Shown: piece after piece, positions 22,907 through 33,870 of the stretch | Layout: each line of letters begins with the position of its first letter | Numbering within the stretch: position 1 is the first letter of the stretch | From: Streptosporangium minutum | GTDB lineage: Bacteria; Actinomycetota; Actinomycetes; Streptosporangiales; Streptosporangiaceae | Length of the DNA stretch: 64,000 bases | Assembly (NCBI RefSeq): GCF_002149035.1 | Contig: NZ_NGFP01000015.1 | Coordinates: 1-64,000, forward strand | Direction: 5' to 3' | Position numbers and translations under genes: made by a program | Notes under the pieces: model-generated | Told to the model about the DNA's origin: nothing | Databases searched by the model: none | What the model saw: only the letters and a program-made list of their open reading frames with translations

Positions 22907-24382
22907 GTGCCCCATGCCCCTGCCGAACCTGCCGGGATGTCCGTCCCGCCGCGGGCGAACACCGTCGTAGTGGTGCTCGCCCTCGCCGGGATCGTGGTCT
23001 CGCTGATGCAGACCCTCGTGATCCCGCTGATCCCCCAACTCCCGAAACTCTTGAGCGCCTCGGCGGCCGACAGCACCTGGGCGATCACCGCCACGCTGCT
23101 GGCGGGCGCCGTCTCGACGCCGGTGGTGGGACGGCTGGGAGACATGTACGGCAAGCGGCTCATGCTCCTGATCAGCCTTGTCCTGCTGGTGACCGGTTCG
23201 GTCGTCGCCGCTCTCAGCCACACCTTGGCGCCCATGATCGTCGGACGGGCGCTTCAGGGGCTGGCAGCCGGTGTCATCCCGCTGGGGATCAGCATCATGC
23301 GCGACGAGCTGCCGAGCGAACGGCTCGGCGCGGCGACCGCGCTGATGAGCGCCTCGCTGGGCGTGGGCGGCGCGCTCGGCCTGCCCGCCGCCGCCCTCCT
23401 GGCCGAATACACCGACTGGCACGTGCTGTTCTGGGTGTCGGCGGGTCTCGGCGCCCTCGCCGCCGTGCTCGTGCTGACGCTCGTGCCGGAGTCCGCGGTC
23501 CGCAGCGGAGGCCGCTTCGACCTGGTGGGTGCGGCCGGACTGTCGACCGGGCTGTTCTGCCTGCTGCTGGTGATCTCCAAGGGCGCCGACTGGGGCTGGA
23601 CCAGTGCCCTCACCACCGGCCTGTTCGGGGCCTCGGTCGTCGTGCTGATGCTGTGGGGCTGGTGGGAACTGCGCACCAGGGAACCGCTGGTGGACCTGCG
23701 CACCACCGCACGCCGCCAGGTGCTGTTCACCAACCTCGCGTCCGCCGTGTTCGGGTTCGCGATGTTCGCGATGTCCCTGGTGCTCCCGCAACTCCTGCAG
23801 ATGCCGGAGGCCACCGGCTACGGGCTGGGACAGTCGATGCTGGCCATGGGTCTGGTGATGGCGCCCTCCGGGCTGGTGATGATGGCCATGGCGCCGCTGT
23901 CCGCGCGGATCTCGAAAGCCAGGGGCCCCAAGGTGACGCTGATGATCGGCGCCGTCGTGGTCGCCGCCGGCTACGGCCTGAGCGTCGCGATGATGTCCGC
24001 CATATGGCATCTCGTGCTCGTCTCCGCCGTGATCGGAGCCGGCATCGGTCTCGCGTACGGGGCGATGCCCGGGCTCATCATGGCGGCCGTACCCGTGTCG
24101 GAGACAGCCGCCGCCAACAGCCTCAACACGCTGATGCGGTCCATCGGCACCTCGACCTCCAGCGCGGTGGCCGGCGTCGTCCTGGCCCAGATGACCATCA
24201 CGCTCGGCTCCGCCACCGTCCCCTCCGAGAACGGCCTTCGCCTGGTCATGGCCATCGGCGCAGGCGCGGCCCTCGTCGCCTTCGCCCTCGCCGCCTTCCT
24301 GCCCGGCCTCGGCCGGCGCCCGGCCTCCGCCACGCCGGCAAGGCACGCGGCCTCCGCGGTAACCGCCGACGCCGCTCCGTAA
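22907..24382 (+). CDS. MFS transporter, DHA2 (drug:H+ antiporter) family
   Basis: The 491-residue integral membrane protein has about 14 predicted helices and the MFS motif A segment GRLGDMYGKRLMLL after helix 2. A motif-C-like ASLGVGGALGLPAAALLAEY in helix 5 is typical of exporters. GTG 22907 has GGAGG seven bases upstream. It is divergent from the TetR gene of the P450 operon and may export the compound that the P450 modifies. The last codons (DAAP) and stop are included in a tandem duplication that continues downstream. Confidence 0.9.
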   Translation: MPHAPAEPAGMSVPPRANTVVVVLALAGIVVSLMQTLVIPLIPQLPKLLSASAADSTWAITATLLAGAVSTPVVGRLGDMYGKRLMLLISLVLLVTGSVVAALSHTLAPMIVGRALQGLAAGVIPLGISIMRDELPSERLGAATALMSASLGVGGALGLPAAALLAEYTDWHVLFWVSAGLGALAAVLVLTLVPESAVRSGGRFDLVGAAGLSTGLFCLLLVISKGADWGWTSALTTGLFGASVVVLMLWGWWELRTREPLVDLRTTARRQVLFTNLASAVFGFAMFAMSLVLPQLLQMPEATGYGLGQSMLAMGLVMAPSGLVMMAMAPLSARISKARGPKVTLMIGAVVVAAGYGLSVAMMSAIWHLVLVSAVIGAGIGLAYGAMPGLIMAAVPVSETAAANSLNTLMRSIGTSTSSAVAGVVLAQMTITLGSATVPSENGLRLVMAIGAGAALVAFALAAFLPGLGRRPASATPARHAASAVTADAAP

Positions 24383-24520
24383 CCAGGGACGGAACCAGGG
24401 GCGTGTACGGATCTCCGCACGAGAACCTCACGGTGCCGTCGGCAGCCGCTCCGTAGTCAGGGACGGAACCGGGGCGTGTACGGATCTCCGCACGAGAACC
24501 TCACGGTGCCGTCGGCTGCC
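24371..24520. repeat. Tandem duplication of the MFS gene 3' end (about 74 bp, two copies plus a fragment)
   Basis: Copy 1 runs 24371-24444, copy 2 24445-24517, and a third copy begins GCCGCTCC at 24518 before diverging. The copies differ at only a few positions. Copy 1 contains the last codons and TAA of the MFS gene; copy 2 carries TAG at the same place. Each contains GTGTACGGATCTCCGCAC, loosely like the acpP-leader hairpins. It looks like a recent slippage or recombination product. Confidence 0.85.
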
Positions 24521-24574
24521 GCTCCGGCTGTTGCCCGGCCCGCGGCCGGCCGGGTCACCCCTCGGGTGGCGCGG

Positions 24575-24612
24575 GTGCTCGACCGGCTCGTATCCGGTGC
24601 CCGGTCGAGCAC
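24575..24612. terminator. Perfect 12-bp hairpin between convergent MFS and RecQ-like genes
   Basis: GTGCTCGACCGG (24575-24586) pairs exactly with CCGGTCGAGCAC (24601-24612) around a 14-nt loop. It lies between convergent transcription units, so it can terminate both. Confidence 0.75.
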
Positions 24613-24701
24613 GCCGTATGCCGAAGAGCACGCGGCGACCGGTTGCCGCCCACGCGGACCGCTCCGGCACCGGCACCGGCCCGGTGAACGCCCGACGCGC
24701 C

Positions 24702-26786
<2,085 letters not shown>

Positions 26787-26911
26787 CGGTCATTGGTACC
26801 AGGTCCCGCCGACTGTTTCGCTCCGGACGCCGCCCGGCGGCGATGGCCGAACCTTGACCGAACCGCCGGGCCGCCTTCGGCTCCGTCCCCGGGCACCGGT
26901 AGGAGAGTGGG

Positions 26912-28585
26912 GTGACCAACCCGGCACACCGACGAGAATTGCGCTTCACCTACATGCCGAACGTCAGCAGGCTGCGCGCCGACACGGTCGCGGGGGTGAC
27001 GACGGCGTCCGTCGTCCTGCCCCAGGCCGCGGCCTACGCGACCATCGCCGGGCTGCCGGTGCAGGCGGGCCTGTACTGCGCGCTGGTCCCCATGGTCGCC
27101 TACGCGCTGGCCGGCACCTCCCGCCCGCTGTCGGTGAGCACCACCTCCACCCTGTCCGCCCTGACGGCCGCCGCCCTCGCGGCGACCCCGCCGGGCACCT
27201 GGCCGACGACGGCCGCCGCCACGCTGGCCGTACTGACCGGGGCGGCCCTTCTGATCGCCGGCGTCCTGCGGCTGGGGTTCCTCGCCGACTTCATCTCCGA
27301 CCCGGTGATGACCGGCCTGAAGAGCGGCATCGGCCTGACCATCGCGGCCGGCCAGCTCGGCACGGTCATCGGCGTCCGGACGGAGGGGGACAAGGTCGTC
27401 GACCGGCTGCTGTCCGCCCTCGGCAGGCTGGGCGACGCCCACGTGCCGACGATGCTCGTGGCGGGCTCGACCATCCTGCTGCTCGTCGTGCTGCGGCGCG
27501 TGCCCCACGTGCCGGGCCCGCTGGTCGCGATCGCGGCCGTCACGCTGGTCAGCGCCCTCGCGGACCTGCCCTCGTACGGCGTGGCCACCGTCGGCGAGGT
27601 GCCCGGCGGCCTGCCGGCCCCGCTCCTGCCCGATCCCGGCCTGGTCCGGGTCCTGGCGCCGATGGCCCTCGGCATGGCACTGCTCGCCTTCGTGGAGTCG
27701 ATCAGCGCGGCGAGGATCTTCCGGCACCGGGACGACCCGCCGCTCGACGCCGACCGGGAACTGCTGGCACTCGGGCTGGCGAACGCCGCGGGCGGGATCT
27801 TCCGGGCCTACCCGGCGGCAGGCGGTATGACGCAGACCGAGGTGAACGACGCCTCCGGCGCCCGGAGCCAGCGGGCCGAGATCGTGACCGCGCTCTGCGC
27901 GGCGCTGGTGCTCGTCTTCCTCGCCCCGGCCCTGGCCCCGCTGCCCGGAGCCGCCCTGGGCGGGCTCGTCATGACCATCGCGGCACGCCTGATCGACGTC
28001 CGCGGGCTGGCGGCGATCTGGCGGGCGAGGCGGTCCGAGGCCGCGCTCGCCTGCCTCACGATGCTGGTGGCGGTCGGCTTCGGCATCATGCAGAGCGTGC
28101 CGGTCGCGGTCCTGATCTCGATACTCCTGCTGCTGCACCAGGTGGACAATCCGGCGATCTACCCGCTGGGCCGCGATCCCGCCTCGGGGGCCTACCGGGA
28201 CCTCAGGCGCCATCCCTCGGACGAGACCGAGCCGGGGCTGCTGATCGTGCGCATCGAGAGCCGCCTGTACTTCGCCAACGCCCGCCGGGTGGCGGAACGG
28301 GTGACGGCGCTCGTCGGGGCCGCCGACCCCCGCCCGCACGCGCTGCTCCTCGACCTGACCGGAGTGCCCGGCATGGACCTCACCGCGCTGTCGGCGGCCC
28401 GGGAGTTCCACGGCGTGATGGAGCAGCGCGGCGTCGACCTCTGGGTCGCCCTCGACAGCCGCGAGCCCGTCGAGATGCTCAGGCGCACGGGCGCCTGGGA
28501 CCGGCTGTCGGGCCGGGGACGGGTGCACCCGGCCGTGGACGCCGCCGTCGCCGCCTACCGCGCCTCCGGCTCCTCCGGCCCCTGA
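26912..28585 (+). CDS. SulP-family anion transporter with STAS domain
   Basis: The 557-residue protein has the SulP core of about 10-12 membrane helices. The first begins at about residue 20 (LRADTVAGVTTASVVLPQAAAYATIAGLP), and the conserved GGMTQTEVNDASGARSQRAEIVTA lies near residue 305. A cytoplasmic STAS domain (about 435-555) starts after LLLHQVDNPAIYPLGRDP. SulP proteins move sulfate, bicarbonate or other anions; the substrate is not known here. GTG 26912 follows TAGGAGAG. The last 31 bp overlap the convergent dioxygenase gene. Confidence 0.9.
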   Translation: MTNPAHRRELRFTYMPNVSRLRADTVAGVTTASVVLPQAAAYATIAGLPVQAGLYCALVPMVAYALAGTSRPLSVSTTSTLSALTAAALAATPPGTWPTTAAATLAVLTGAALLIAGVLRLGFLADFISDPVMTGLKSGIGLTIAAGQLGTVIGVRTEGDKVVDRLLSALGRLGDAHVPTMLVAGSTILLLVVLRRVPHVPGPLVAIAAVTLVSALADLPSYGVATVGEVPGGLPAPLLPDPGLVRVLAPMALGMALLAFVESISAARIFRHRDDPPLDADRELLALGLANAAGGIFRAYPAAGGMTQTEVNDASGARSQRAEIVTALCAALVLVFLAPALAPLPGAALGGLVMTIAARLIDVRGLAAIWRARRSEAALACLTMLVAVGFGIMQSVPVAVLISILLLLHQVDNPAIYPLGRDPASGAYRDLRRHPSDETEPGLLIVRIESRLYFANARRVAERVTALVGAADPRPHALLLDLTGVPGMDLTALSAAREFHGVMEQRGVDLWVALDSREPVEMLRRTGAWDRLSGRGRVHPAVDAAVAAYRASGSSGP

Positions 28586-29403
28586 GCGTCCGCGTGCTCG
28601 GGGAAGGCGTTGACGGTCACCCGGTGCATGCGGCGGCGCTCGGTGTAGTCGGCCACCGCGTAGTGCTGGGTGCTGCGGTTGTCCCAGAAGGCCAGCGTGC
28701 CCGGCCGCCACTTGAGCCGGACCTGGTATTCGGGAGAGCGGATGTGGTCGATCAGGTACGGCAGCAGCGCCTCGTTCTCCCGGTCGGACAGCTGCACCAG
28801 CCGCGTGGTGGAGGCCCGGTTGACGAACAGCGCCTTGCGCCCGGTCTCGGCGTGCACCCGCACCACGGGGCGCTCGATCGGCGGCCATTTGGCCTGGATC
28901 TCGGCGAGGTCGAAGTCGTGGCCCTTGGAGATGGCCTTCTTCATCGAGGCCGTGATGTCGTGGATCGCGGTGAGCTCGTCGCACAGCCGCTGGATGGGCG
29001 GGGAGAGCGTCTCGTAGGCCAGGTAGGAGTTGGCCCACATGGTGTCGCCGCCGACACTGGGGAGTTGCACGCAGCGCAGCAGCGAACCCATCGGCGGGAC
29101 CGGCTCGAAGGTGTTGTCGCTGTGCCACTCGTCGCCGCCCTCCCCCTTGGGGTCGGTCTGGTCGAGGACGTGGATCGGGCTGCCGCCGTCCTTCTTGAAG
29201 GCCGGGTGGTTGATCGAGCCGAAGTTCTCGGCGAAGCGGACGTGCTCCTCGTCGTTGATGTGCTGGTCGCGGAAGAAGAGGACCTTGTGCTCCAGCCAGC
29301 CCCGGCGGATCTCCTGGACCTCGCCCTCCGACAGTGGCTTGCGCAGGTCGACACCGCTCACCTCGGCGCCGATGTGCCTGGTGACGGGCTTGAACTCGAT
29401 CAT
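28555..29403 (-). CDS. TauD/TfdA-family Fe(II)/2-oxoglutarate-dependent dioxygenase
   Basis: The 282-residue protein has the iron-binding facial triad: His94 and Asp96 in EWHSDNTF and the distal His260 in MHRVTVNAF. The fold pattern (RHIGAEVSGVDL at the start, LKWRPGTLAFWDNRSTQHYAVADY before the distal His) is typical of taurine or aryloxyalkanoate dioxygenases. The segment after the distal His, which in TauD brings the 2-oxoglutarate-binding Arg in a GDxPF-R context, is different here (NAFPEHADAQ), so the cosubstrate anchor may come from Arg elsewhere. ATG 29403 follows GGAGGG by about ten bases. The substrate may be a sulfonate or similar; the adjacent SulP transporter fits but proves nothing. 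Confidence 0.88.
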   Translation of the reverse strand: MIEFKPVTRHIGAEVSGVDLRKPLSEGEVQEIRRGWLEHKVLFFRDQHINDEEHVRFAENFGSINHPAFKKDGGSPIHVLDQTDPKGEGGDEWHSDNTFEPVPPMGSLLRCVQLPSVGGDTMWANSYLAYETLSPPIQRLCDELTAIHDITASMKKAISKGHDFDLAEIQAKWPPIERPVVRVHAETGRKALFVNRASTTRLVQLSDRENEALLPYLIDHIRSPEYQVRLKWRPGTLAFWDNRSTQHYAVADYTERRRMHRVTVNAFPEHADAQGPEEPEAR

Positions 29404-29499
29404 CTTGTGGACGCCCTCCGTTTGTGGCCACACGCCGGTCCCGGGGGCCGGGAAGTCCTGTCCGACCCCTTGTCACGAGCATTGCCCGACCGCGCCAAT

Positions 29500-29513
29500 C
29501 AAGCAACCGCTTG
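29500..29513. promoter_or_regulatory. Palindrome upstream of the dioxygenase gene
   Basis: CAAGC-AACC-GCTTG (29500-29513) is a perfect 5-bp inverted repeat with a 4-bp spacer, about 100 bp before the TauD-type gene. Its flanks (ATCAAGC ... GCTTGGT) match the general form of TetR-family operators in actinomycetes. No regulator gene is adjacent, so the binding protein would be encoded elsewhere. Confidence 0.4.
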
Positions 29514-29674
29514 GTCAAGGATATGTCCTGCCCCGCCCGGGGAGAAAGTGTCTTCGGGCATCCGGGGCGGGGGAACGGAGACACGGAGGAGGGCCTCCGG
29601 CACGGCGGGCGGGAGGCCGGGAGGCGGACGGACGGATCACCCGGGCTCCGCGCCATGGTTTGATGCATCTCATT

Positions 29675-30280
29675 ATGGACGTCACAACCTGGTACCTCGA
29701 GCAGACCTCACGCTCCGACCTGCTCACCGCCAAGCCGCCGGCGATCGAGGTCGACATCGTGCGCGCCGAGGTCGTCTCGCCCGAGTTCAGCAGGTTCCTG
29801 AACACGGCCGTGGGCGGCGACTGGCACTGGACCGAGAGACTGCCGTGGACCTGGCAGCAGTGGGCGGACTGGCTGGAGCGCGGCGTGGAGACCTGGGTGG
29901 CCTACCACCGCGGCACCCCGGCGGGCTACGTCGAGCTCATGCCCGATGACGACGCGGCCGTCGAGATCACCTGCTTCGGCCTCCTGCCCTGGGCGATCGG
30001 CAAGGGCCTGGGCGGCCACCTGCTCGAGACCGGTACGGCTCGCGCCTGGGACCTGGCCGAACGGCAGCTGGACCGGGAGCCCACCCGGCGGGTGTGGCTG
30101 CACACCTGCTCCCTCGACAGTCCGGTCGCGCTCGCCAACTACCGGGCGCGAGGGTTCCGGATCTACGACAGCAGGCTGAACGTCCCCGGAGACGAGCACG
30201 AGGGACCCGCGCCCGGTCCGTGGCCGGGAGCCGGTCCCCGCCTCCGCCGCACGCCCGGCGCCTCACCGGATGCCGGCTAG
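29675..30280 (+). CDS. GNAT-family N-acetyltransferase
   Basis: A 201-residue acetyltransferase. The GNAT core includes ETWVAYHRGTPAGYVEL (beta strands 2-3), the acetyl-CoA-binding loop LPWAIGKGLGGHLLE (about residues 107-121) and the C-terminal CSLDSPVALANYRARGFRIY. The Trp-rich segment GGDWHWTERLPWTWQQWADW before the core is characteristic of a bacterial subgroup of unknown substrate. ATG 29675 is preferred; ATG 29663 would add four residues. Neither has a strong ribosome site. The last 30 residues are Pro/Gly-rich and probably disordered. Monocistronic. Confidence 0.85.
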   Translation: MDVTTWYLEQTSRSDLLTAKPPAIEVDIVRAEVVSPEFSRFLNTAVGGDWHWTERLPWTWQQWADWLERGVETWVAYHRGTPAGYVELMPDDDAAVEITCFGLLPWAIGKGLGGHLLETGTARAWDLAERQLDREPTRRVWLHTCSLDSPVALANYRARGFRIYDSRLNVPGDEHEGPAPGPWPGAGPRLRRTPGASPDAG

Positions 30281-30398
30281 AGGGTCCGTAAGTGTCGGAC
30301 GGCGTGAGTATGGTATCGAGTCGCGGCGCAGTGTCCGGTCGCCTCGATCGGGGTTGAGCCCGCGGATCACCACCGTCATCATCAAGGAGGTGCCTGCG

Positions 30399-30572
30399 AT
30401 GGCTCCGTTCCCCGCGCGTGAGCGCACAGAACGCGTCGCCGTACGCTACCGCATCGCCACCCGCACGGGATATACCGATACCCCGCACCCCGGCCCGACG
30501 CTCCTCCAGCGAGCCGACGGCCACCGTCACACCACGAAGACAGAAGGAGGATGCGCTTCCCTCTCGGTCTGA
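30399..30572 (+). CDS. Possible 57-residue basic small protein upstream of the topoisomerase gene
   Basis: ATG 30399 is preceded by AAGGAGG at 30384-30390 with eight bases of spacing, one of the best ribosome sites in the window. The frame runs to TGA at 30570-30572, 28 bp before the topoisomerase A start. The product is Arg/Thr-rich ([19 protein letters not shown]) with no recognisable domain, membrane helix or cysteine motif. It may be a real small protein, or a leader peptide whose translation controls the downstream gene. A second ribosome-like site (AAGGAGG at 30544-30550) lies near its 3' end. Confidence 0.45.
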   Translation: MAPFPARERTERVAVRYRIATRTGYTDTPHPGPTLLQRADGHRHTTKTEGGCASLSV

Positions 30573-30600
30573 AAGCCGAGGTGCCCGCGCAGGAAATCAG

Positions 30601-33096
30601 ATGGCCCGACGGACGACCACACCCCCGACTGACGAGGATTTCGAGGAGCGGATCGTCGACATCGACGTCTCCGCCGAGATGCGCACCAGCTTCCTCGAAT
30701 ACGCATACTCGGTCATCTACCAGCGCGCGCTGCCCGATGCCAGGGACGGCCTCAAGCCGGTCCAGCGCCGCATCCTCTATTCCATGAGCGAGATGGGCCT
30801 GCGGCCCGACCGGGGACACGTCAAGTCGTCACGGGTCGTCGGCGACGTGATGGGCAAGCTGCATCCGCACGGCGACACCGCCATCTACGACGCGCTGGTC
30901 CGCATGGCCCAGCCGTTCTCGATGCGGCTGCCGCTGATCGACGGGCACGGCAACTTCGGCTCCCCCGACGACCTGCCCGCCGCGATGCGTTACACCGAGG
31001 CCCGGCTGGCCGCCGCGGCCATGGCCATGGTGCAGTCGATCGACGAGGACACCGTCGACTTCAAGCCCAACTACGACGGCCAGGAGACCGAGCCCACGGT
31101 CATGCCGTCGGCGTTCCCGAACCTGCTGGTCAACGGGGCCACCGGCATCGCGGTCGGCATGGCGACCAACATGGCGCCGCACAACCTCGTCGAGGTCGTC
31201 GCCGCGGCCCGCCATCTGATCAAGAAGCCCGACGCCACGCTCGACGACCTGATGCGGTTCATCCCGGGCCCCGACCTGCCCACCGGTGGCACCATCATCG
31301 GCCTGGACGGCATCCGCGACGCCTACGCCAAGGGGCGGGGGACCTTCCGGATGCGCGCCAAGTGCTCCGTGGAGCAGGTCAGCCCCCGGCGCAAGGGCAT
31401 CATCGTCACCGAGCTGCCGTTCAACGTGGGCCCCGAGCGGGTGGTCACCAAGATCAGAGAGCTGGTCACCGCCAAGAAGCTCCAGGGCATCTCCGACCTG
31501 AAGGACCTCAGCGACCGGCACAAGGGCCTGAACCTGGTCATCGAGATCAAGAACGGCTTCATCCCCGAGGCCGTGCTGGAGGAGCTCTACCGGCTGACGC
31601 CGATGGAGGAGACCTTCGGCATCAACAACGTCGCGCTGGTGGACGGCCAGCCGCGGACGCTGGGCCTCCGCGAGCTGCTCCAGGTCTACGTGGACCACCG
31701 CCTCGACGTGGTCCGCCGCCGTTCGGCCTACCGCCGCCGCAAGCGCGAGGACCGTCTCCACCTCGTCGAGGGCCTCATCATCGCCCTGCTCAACATCGAC
31801 GAGGTCATCCAGGTCATCCGCTCCTCGGACGACTCGTCCCAGGCCCGCGAGCGGCTGATGGAGGTCTTCGAGCTGTCGGAGATCCAGGCCGCCTACATCC
31901 TGGACACCCCGCTGCGCCGCCTGACCCGCTTCGACAAGCTGGAGCTCGACGGGGAGAAGGAGACCCTGGAGGGCGAGATCGCCGAGCTGACCGCGATCCT
32001 GTCGTCGGAGGACAAGCTCCGCAAGGTCGTCTCCGACGAGCTCGCCCAGGTCTCCAAGACCTTCGGCACGCCGCGCCGTACGGTGCTGCTGGAGTCCTCC
32101 GGCATCACCAGGAACGCCTCGGTTCCGCTGGAGGTGGCCGACGACCCCTGCCTGGTGCTGTTCTCCTCGACCGGGCTGCTGGCCCGTACGACCGACGCCT
32201 CCCCGCTGGCCGGTGAGGGTGACCGCTCGGCCCACGACGTGCTGGTCTCGGTGGTGAACAGCACGGTCAGGGGCGAGGTGGGCGTGGTCACCAACCAGGG
32301 CCGGATGATCCGCGTCCAGGTGGTCGACCTGCCGACGCTGCCCCCCTCGGCCAACCCGCCGTCGCTGTCCGGCGGGCACCCCGTGTCCGAGTACGTCACG
32401 CTGAACCCGGGTGAGACGGTCGTCGGCATCGGCTCACTCGATCCCGACGGCCCCGGCCTGGCGCTGGGGACCGCGCAGGGCGTGGTCAAGCGGGTCGTCC
32501 CCGACTACCCGGCCAACCGCGACGACTTCGAGGTCATCGGGCTCAAGGACGGCGACACCGTGGTCGGGGCGGTGGAGCTGACCGCCGAGGATCACGACCT
32601 GGTATTCATCACCTCCGAGGCCCAGCTGCTGCGCTACCCCGCCGTCAACGTCCGCCCGCAGGGCCGCCCGGCGGGCGGCATGGCGGGCGTCCGCCTGGAC
32701 GGCGGTGCCACCGTGATCTGGTTCGGTGTCGTCGATCCGACGCGCGAGTCCCGGGTCGTGACGATCGCGGGGTCCTCCACCGCGCTGCCCGGCACCCAGA
32801 TCGGCGGCGCCAAGATCTCCGACTACGCCGAGTATCCGGCCAAGGGGCGCGCCACCGGCGGCGTCCGGGTCCAGCGTTTCCTCAAGGGCGAAGACGTTCT
32901 GCTCCTCGCCTGGGCGGGCCCCGCACCGGCCCGCGCGGTCTCCACCGTCGGCAAGCCGGTCCCGCTGCCGGAGGAGCTCGGCCGCCGTGACGGTTCCGGT
33001 GTCCGTCTCACCCACACGGTGGCGGCCGTGGGCGGCGCCCTCGGCGCGTCCGGCGGGGAGCCCGCCTCCGAGAAGCCGGCCCCCTCGGAGCAGTGA
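30601..33096 (+). CDS. parC: DNA topoisomerase IV subunit A (ParC; second GyrA-type protein)
   Basis: The 831-residue protein is a type IIA topoisomerase A subunit. The winged-helix core contains the catalytic Tyr131 in [10 protein letters not shown], with [11 protein letters not shown] and [18 protein letters not shown] before it (the quinolone-resistance-determining region). A coiled-coil tower and a C-terminal beta-propeller of four to five GyrA-box-like blades follow. The propeller lacks a clear canonical GyrA box, which favours topoisomerase IV over gyrase. ATG 30601 follows AGGA. The partner B subunit lies at 35352-37424. Together they decatenate chromosomes after replication. Confidence 0.92.
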   Translation: MARRTTTPPTDEDFEERIVDIDVSAEMRTSFLEYAYSVIYQRALPDARDGLKPVQRRILYSMSEMGLRPDRGHVKSSRVVGDVMGKLHPHGDTAIYDALVRMAQPFSMRLPLIDGHGNFGSPDDLPAAMRYTEARLAAAAMAMVQSIDEDTVDFKPNYDGQETEPTVMPSAFPNLLVNGATGIAVGMATNMAPHNLVEVVAAARHLIKKPDATLDDLMRFIPGPDLPTGGTIIGLDGIRDAYAKGRGTFRMRAKCSVEQVSPRRKGIIVTELPFNVGPERVVTKIRELVTAKKLQGISDLKDLSDRHKGLNLVIEIKNGFIPEAVLEELYRLTPMEETFGINNVALVDGQPRTLGLRELLQVYVDHRLDVVRRRSAYRRRKREDRLHLVEGLIIALLNIDEVIQVIRSSDDSSQARERLMEVFELSEIQAAYILDTPLRRLTRFDKLELDGEKETLEGEIAELTAILSSEDKLRKVVSDELAQVSKTFGTPRRTVLLESSGITRNASVPLEVADDPCLVLFSSTGLLARTTDASPLAGEGDRSAHDVLVSVVNSTVRGEVGVVTNQGRMIRVQVVDLPTLPPSANPPSLSGGHPVSEYVTLNPGETVVGIGSLDPDGPGLALGTAQGVVKRVVPDYPANRDDFEVIGLKDGDTVVGAVELTAEDHDLVFITSEAQLLRYPAVNVRPQGRPAGGMAGVRLDGGATVIWFGVVDPTRESRVVTIAGSSTALPGTQIGGAKISDYAEYPAKGRATGGVRVQRFLKGEDVLLLAWAGPAPARAVSTVGKPVPLPEELGRRDGSGVRLTHTVAAVGGALGASGGEPASEKPAPSEQ

Positions 33097-33112
33097 CCCT
33101 CCGGGTCCTTCC

Positions 33113-33150
33113 GTGGAGCTCTCAGAGACGGGAAGTCCTGAGAGCTCCAC
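33113..33150 (+). terminator. Perfect 13-bp hairpin after the topoisomerase A gene
   Basis: GTGGAGCTCTCAG (33113-33125) pairs exactly with CTGAGAGCTCCAC (33138-33150), loop 12 nt. CTTCC before and GGAAG after can extend the stem across a 2-nt bulge. Placed between convergent genes, it probably terminates both parC and the VOC gene. Confidence 0.8.
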
Positions 33151-33189
33151 GCGGAAGACCCCGGGGAGCCCTCGGCCCGCACGGAGCGC

Positions 33190-33555
33190 CTAGTCCGCGC
33201 AGAGGCAGAACGGGTGCCCGGCCGGGTCGAGGAAGACGCGGAAACTGTCGTTCTCACTCGGCTGGTACCGGTGTTTGACCGCCCCCAGGGCGAGCACCTC
33301 GGCCTCCGCCTGTTCGAGGTCGTCCACCGTCAGGTCCAGGTGTAGCTGCTGGGGCCGGTCGGGGTGGGGCCAGTCGGGCGGCTGGTGGTCCTTGACGAGC
33401 TGGAAGCAGATCCGTTCAGGCCGCCCGTCGGTGACGACCACCCAGTCGTCCTCGACCGAGGTGATCGCCCAGCCCAGGATGGCGCTGTAGAAATCAGCCA
33501 GACGCTTCGGGTCCTGGCAGTCGAGAACCACCGACCGCATCCGCACGATTGCCAT
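33190..33555 (-). CDS. VOC-superfamily (glyoxalase/bleomycin-resistance-like) protein
   Basis: A 121-residue single-domain protein with two beta-alpha-beta-beta-beta units: RMRSVVLDCQDPKRLADFYSAILGW at the start, and HLDLTVDDLEQAEAEVLALG with DPAGHPFCLC at the end. VOC proteins bind metals or small ligands; this subgroup is often annotated as glyoxalase-like but without proven activity. ATG 33555 has GGAGG six bases upstream and is preferred over 33585. The ligand is unknown. It stands alone, leftward. Confidence 0.87.
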   Translation of the reverse strand: MAIVRMRSVVLDCQDPKRLADFYSAILGWAITSVEDDWVVVTDGRPERICFQLVKDHQPPDWPHPDRPQQLHLDLTVDDLEQAEAEVLALGAVKHRYQPSENDSFRVFLDPAGHPFCLCAD

Positions 33556-33610
33556 GTCGCCTCCAAGGTTTGACACCGTCATCAAGTTTATGGCGGTGTC
33601 GTCTGAGGTT

Positions 33611-33870
33611 TCAACGATGCTTGGCGCCGAGCACGGTCAGCGCCCACGGAGCACGCCGGGCCAGTGCCACCACGGCCTTGATCCGTGTTTCCCCGGCGGG
33701 CGGGTTCAAACCGAGCGCCGCCGCGTCTCCCGGGTCCGACGCCGCCCGTACGGCGACCTGGAGCGGACGGCTCGCCGGAGCCGGGGAACCCGGTCCGGCC
33801 GTCCTGATCCTCAGGGAATCCCGACCGCAGCTCCGGCTGCCGGGGAGACCGGGCGACGGAGCGTCGCCGA
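33611..33870 (-). other. Gap with a possible decayed reading frame on the minus strand
   Basis: No intact gene was found. On the minus strand, a frame ending at TGA 33611-33613 reads through to about 33870 without a stop. Its last 35 codons look protein-like (NPPAGETRIKAVVALARRAP then WALTVLGAKHR). No start codon with a ribosome site precedes it, and further upstream the codon third positions lose the high-GC bias. It could be the remnant of a gene 3' end, or chance. The 55 bp between 33556 and 33610 hold only the VOC gene leader. Confidence 0.25.

Noticed and set aside
24371-24520. Tandem units considered as a CRISPR array
   Set aside because: Only two adjacent copies without unique spacers, and the unit includes a gene end.
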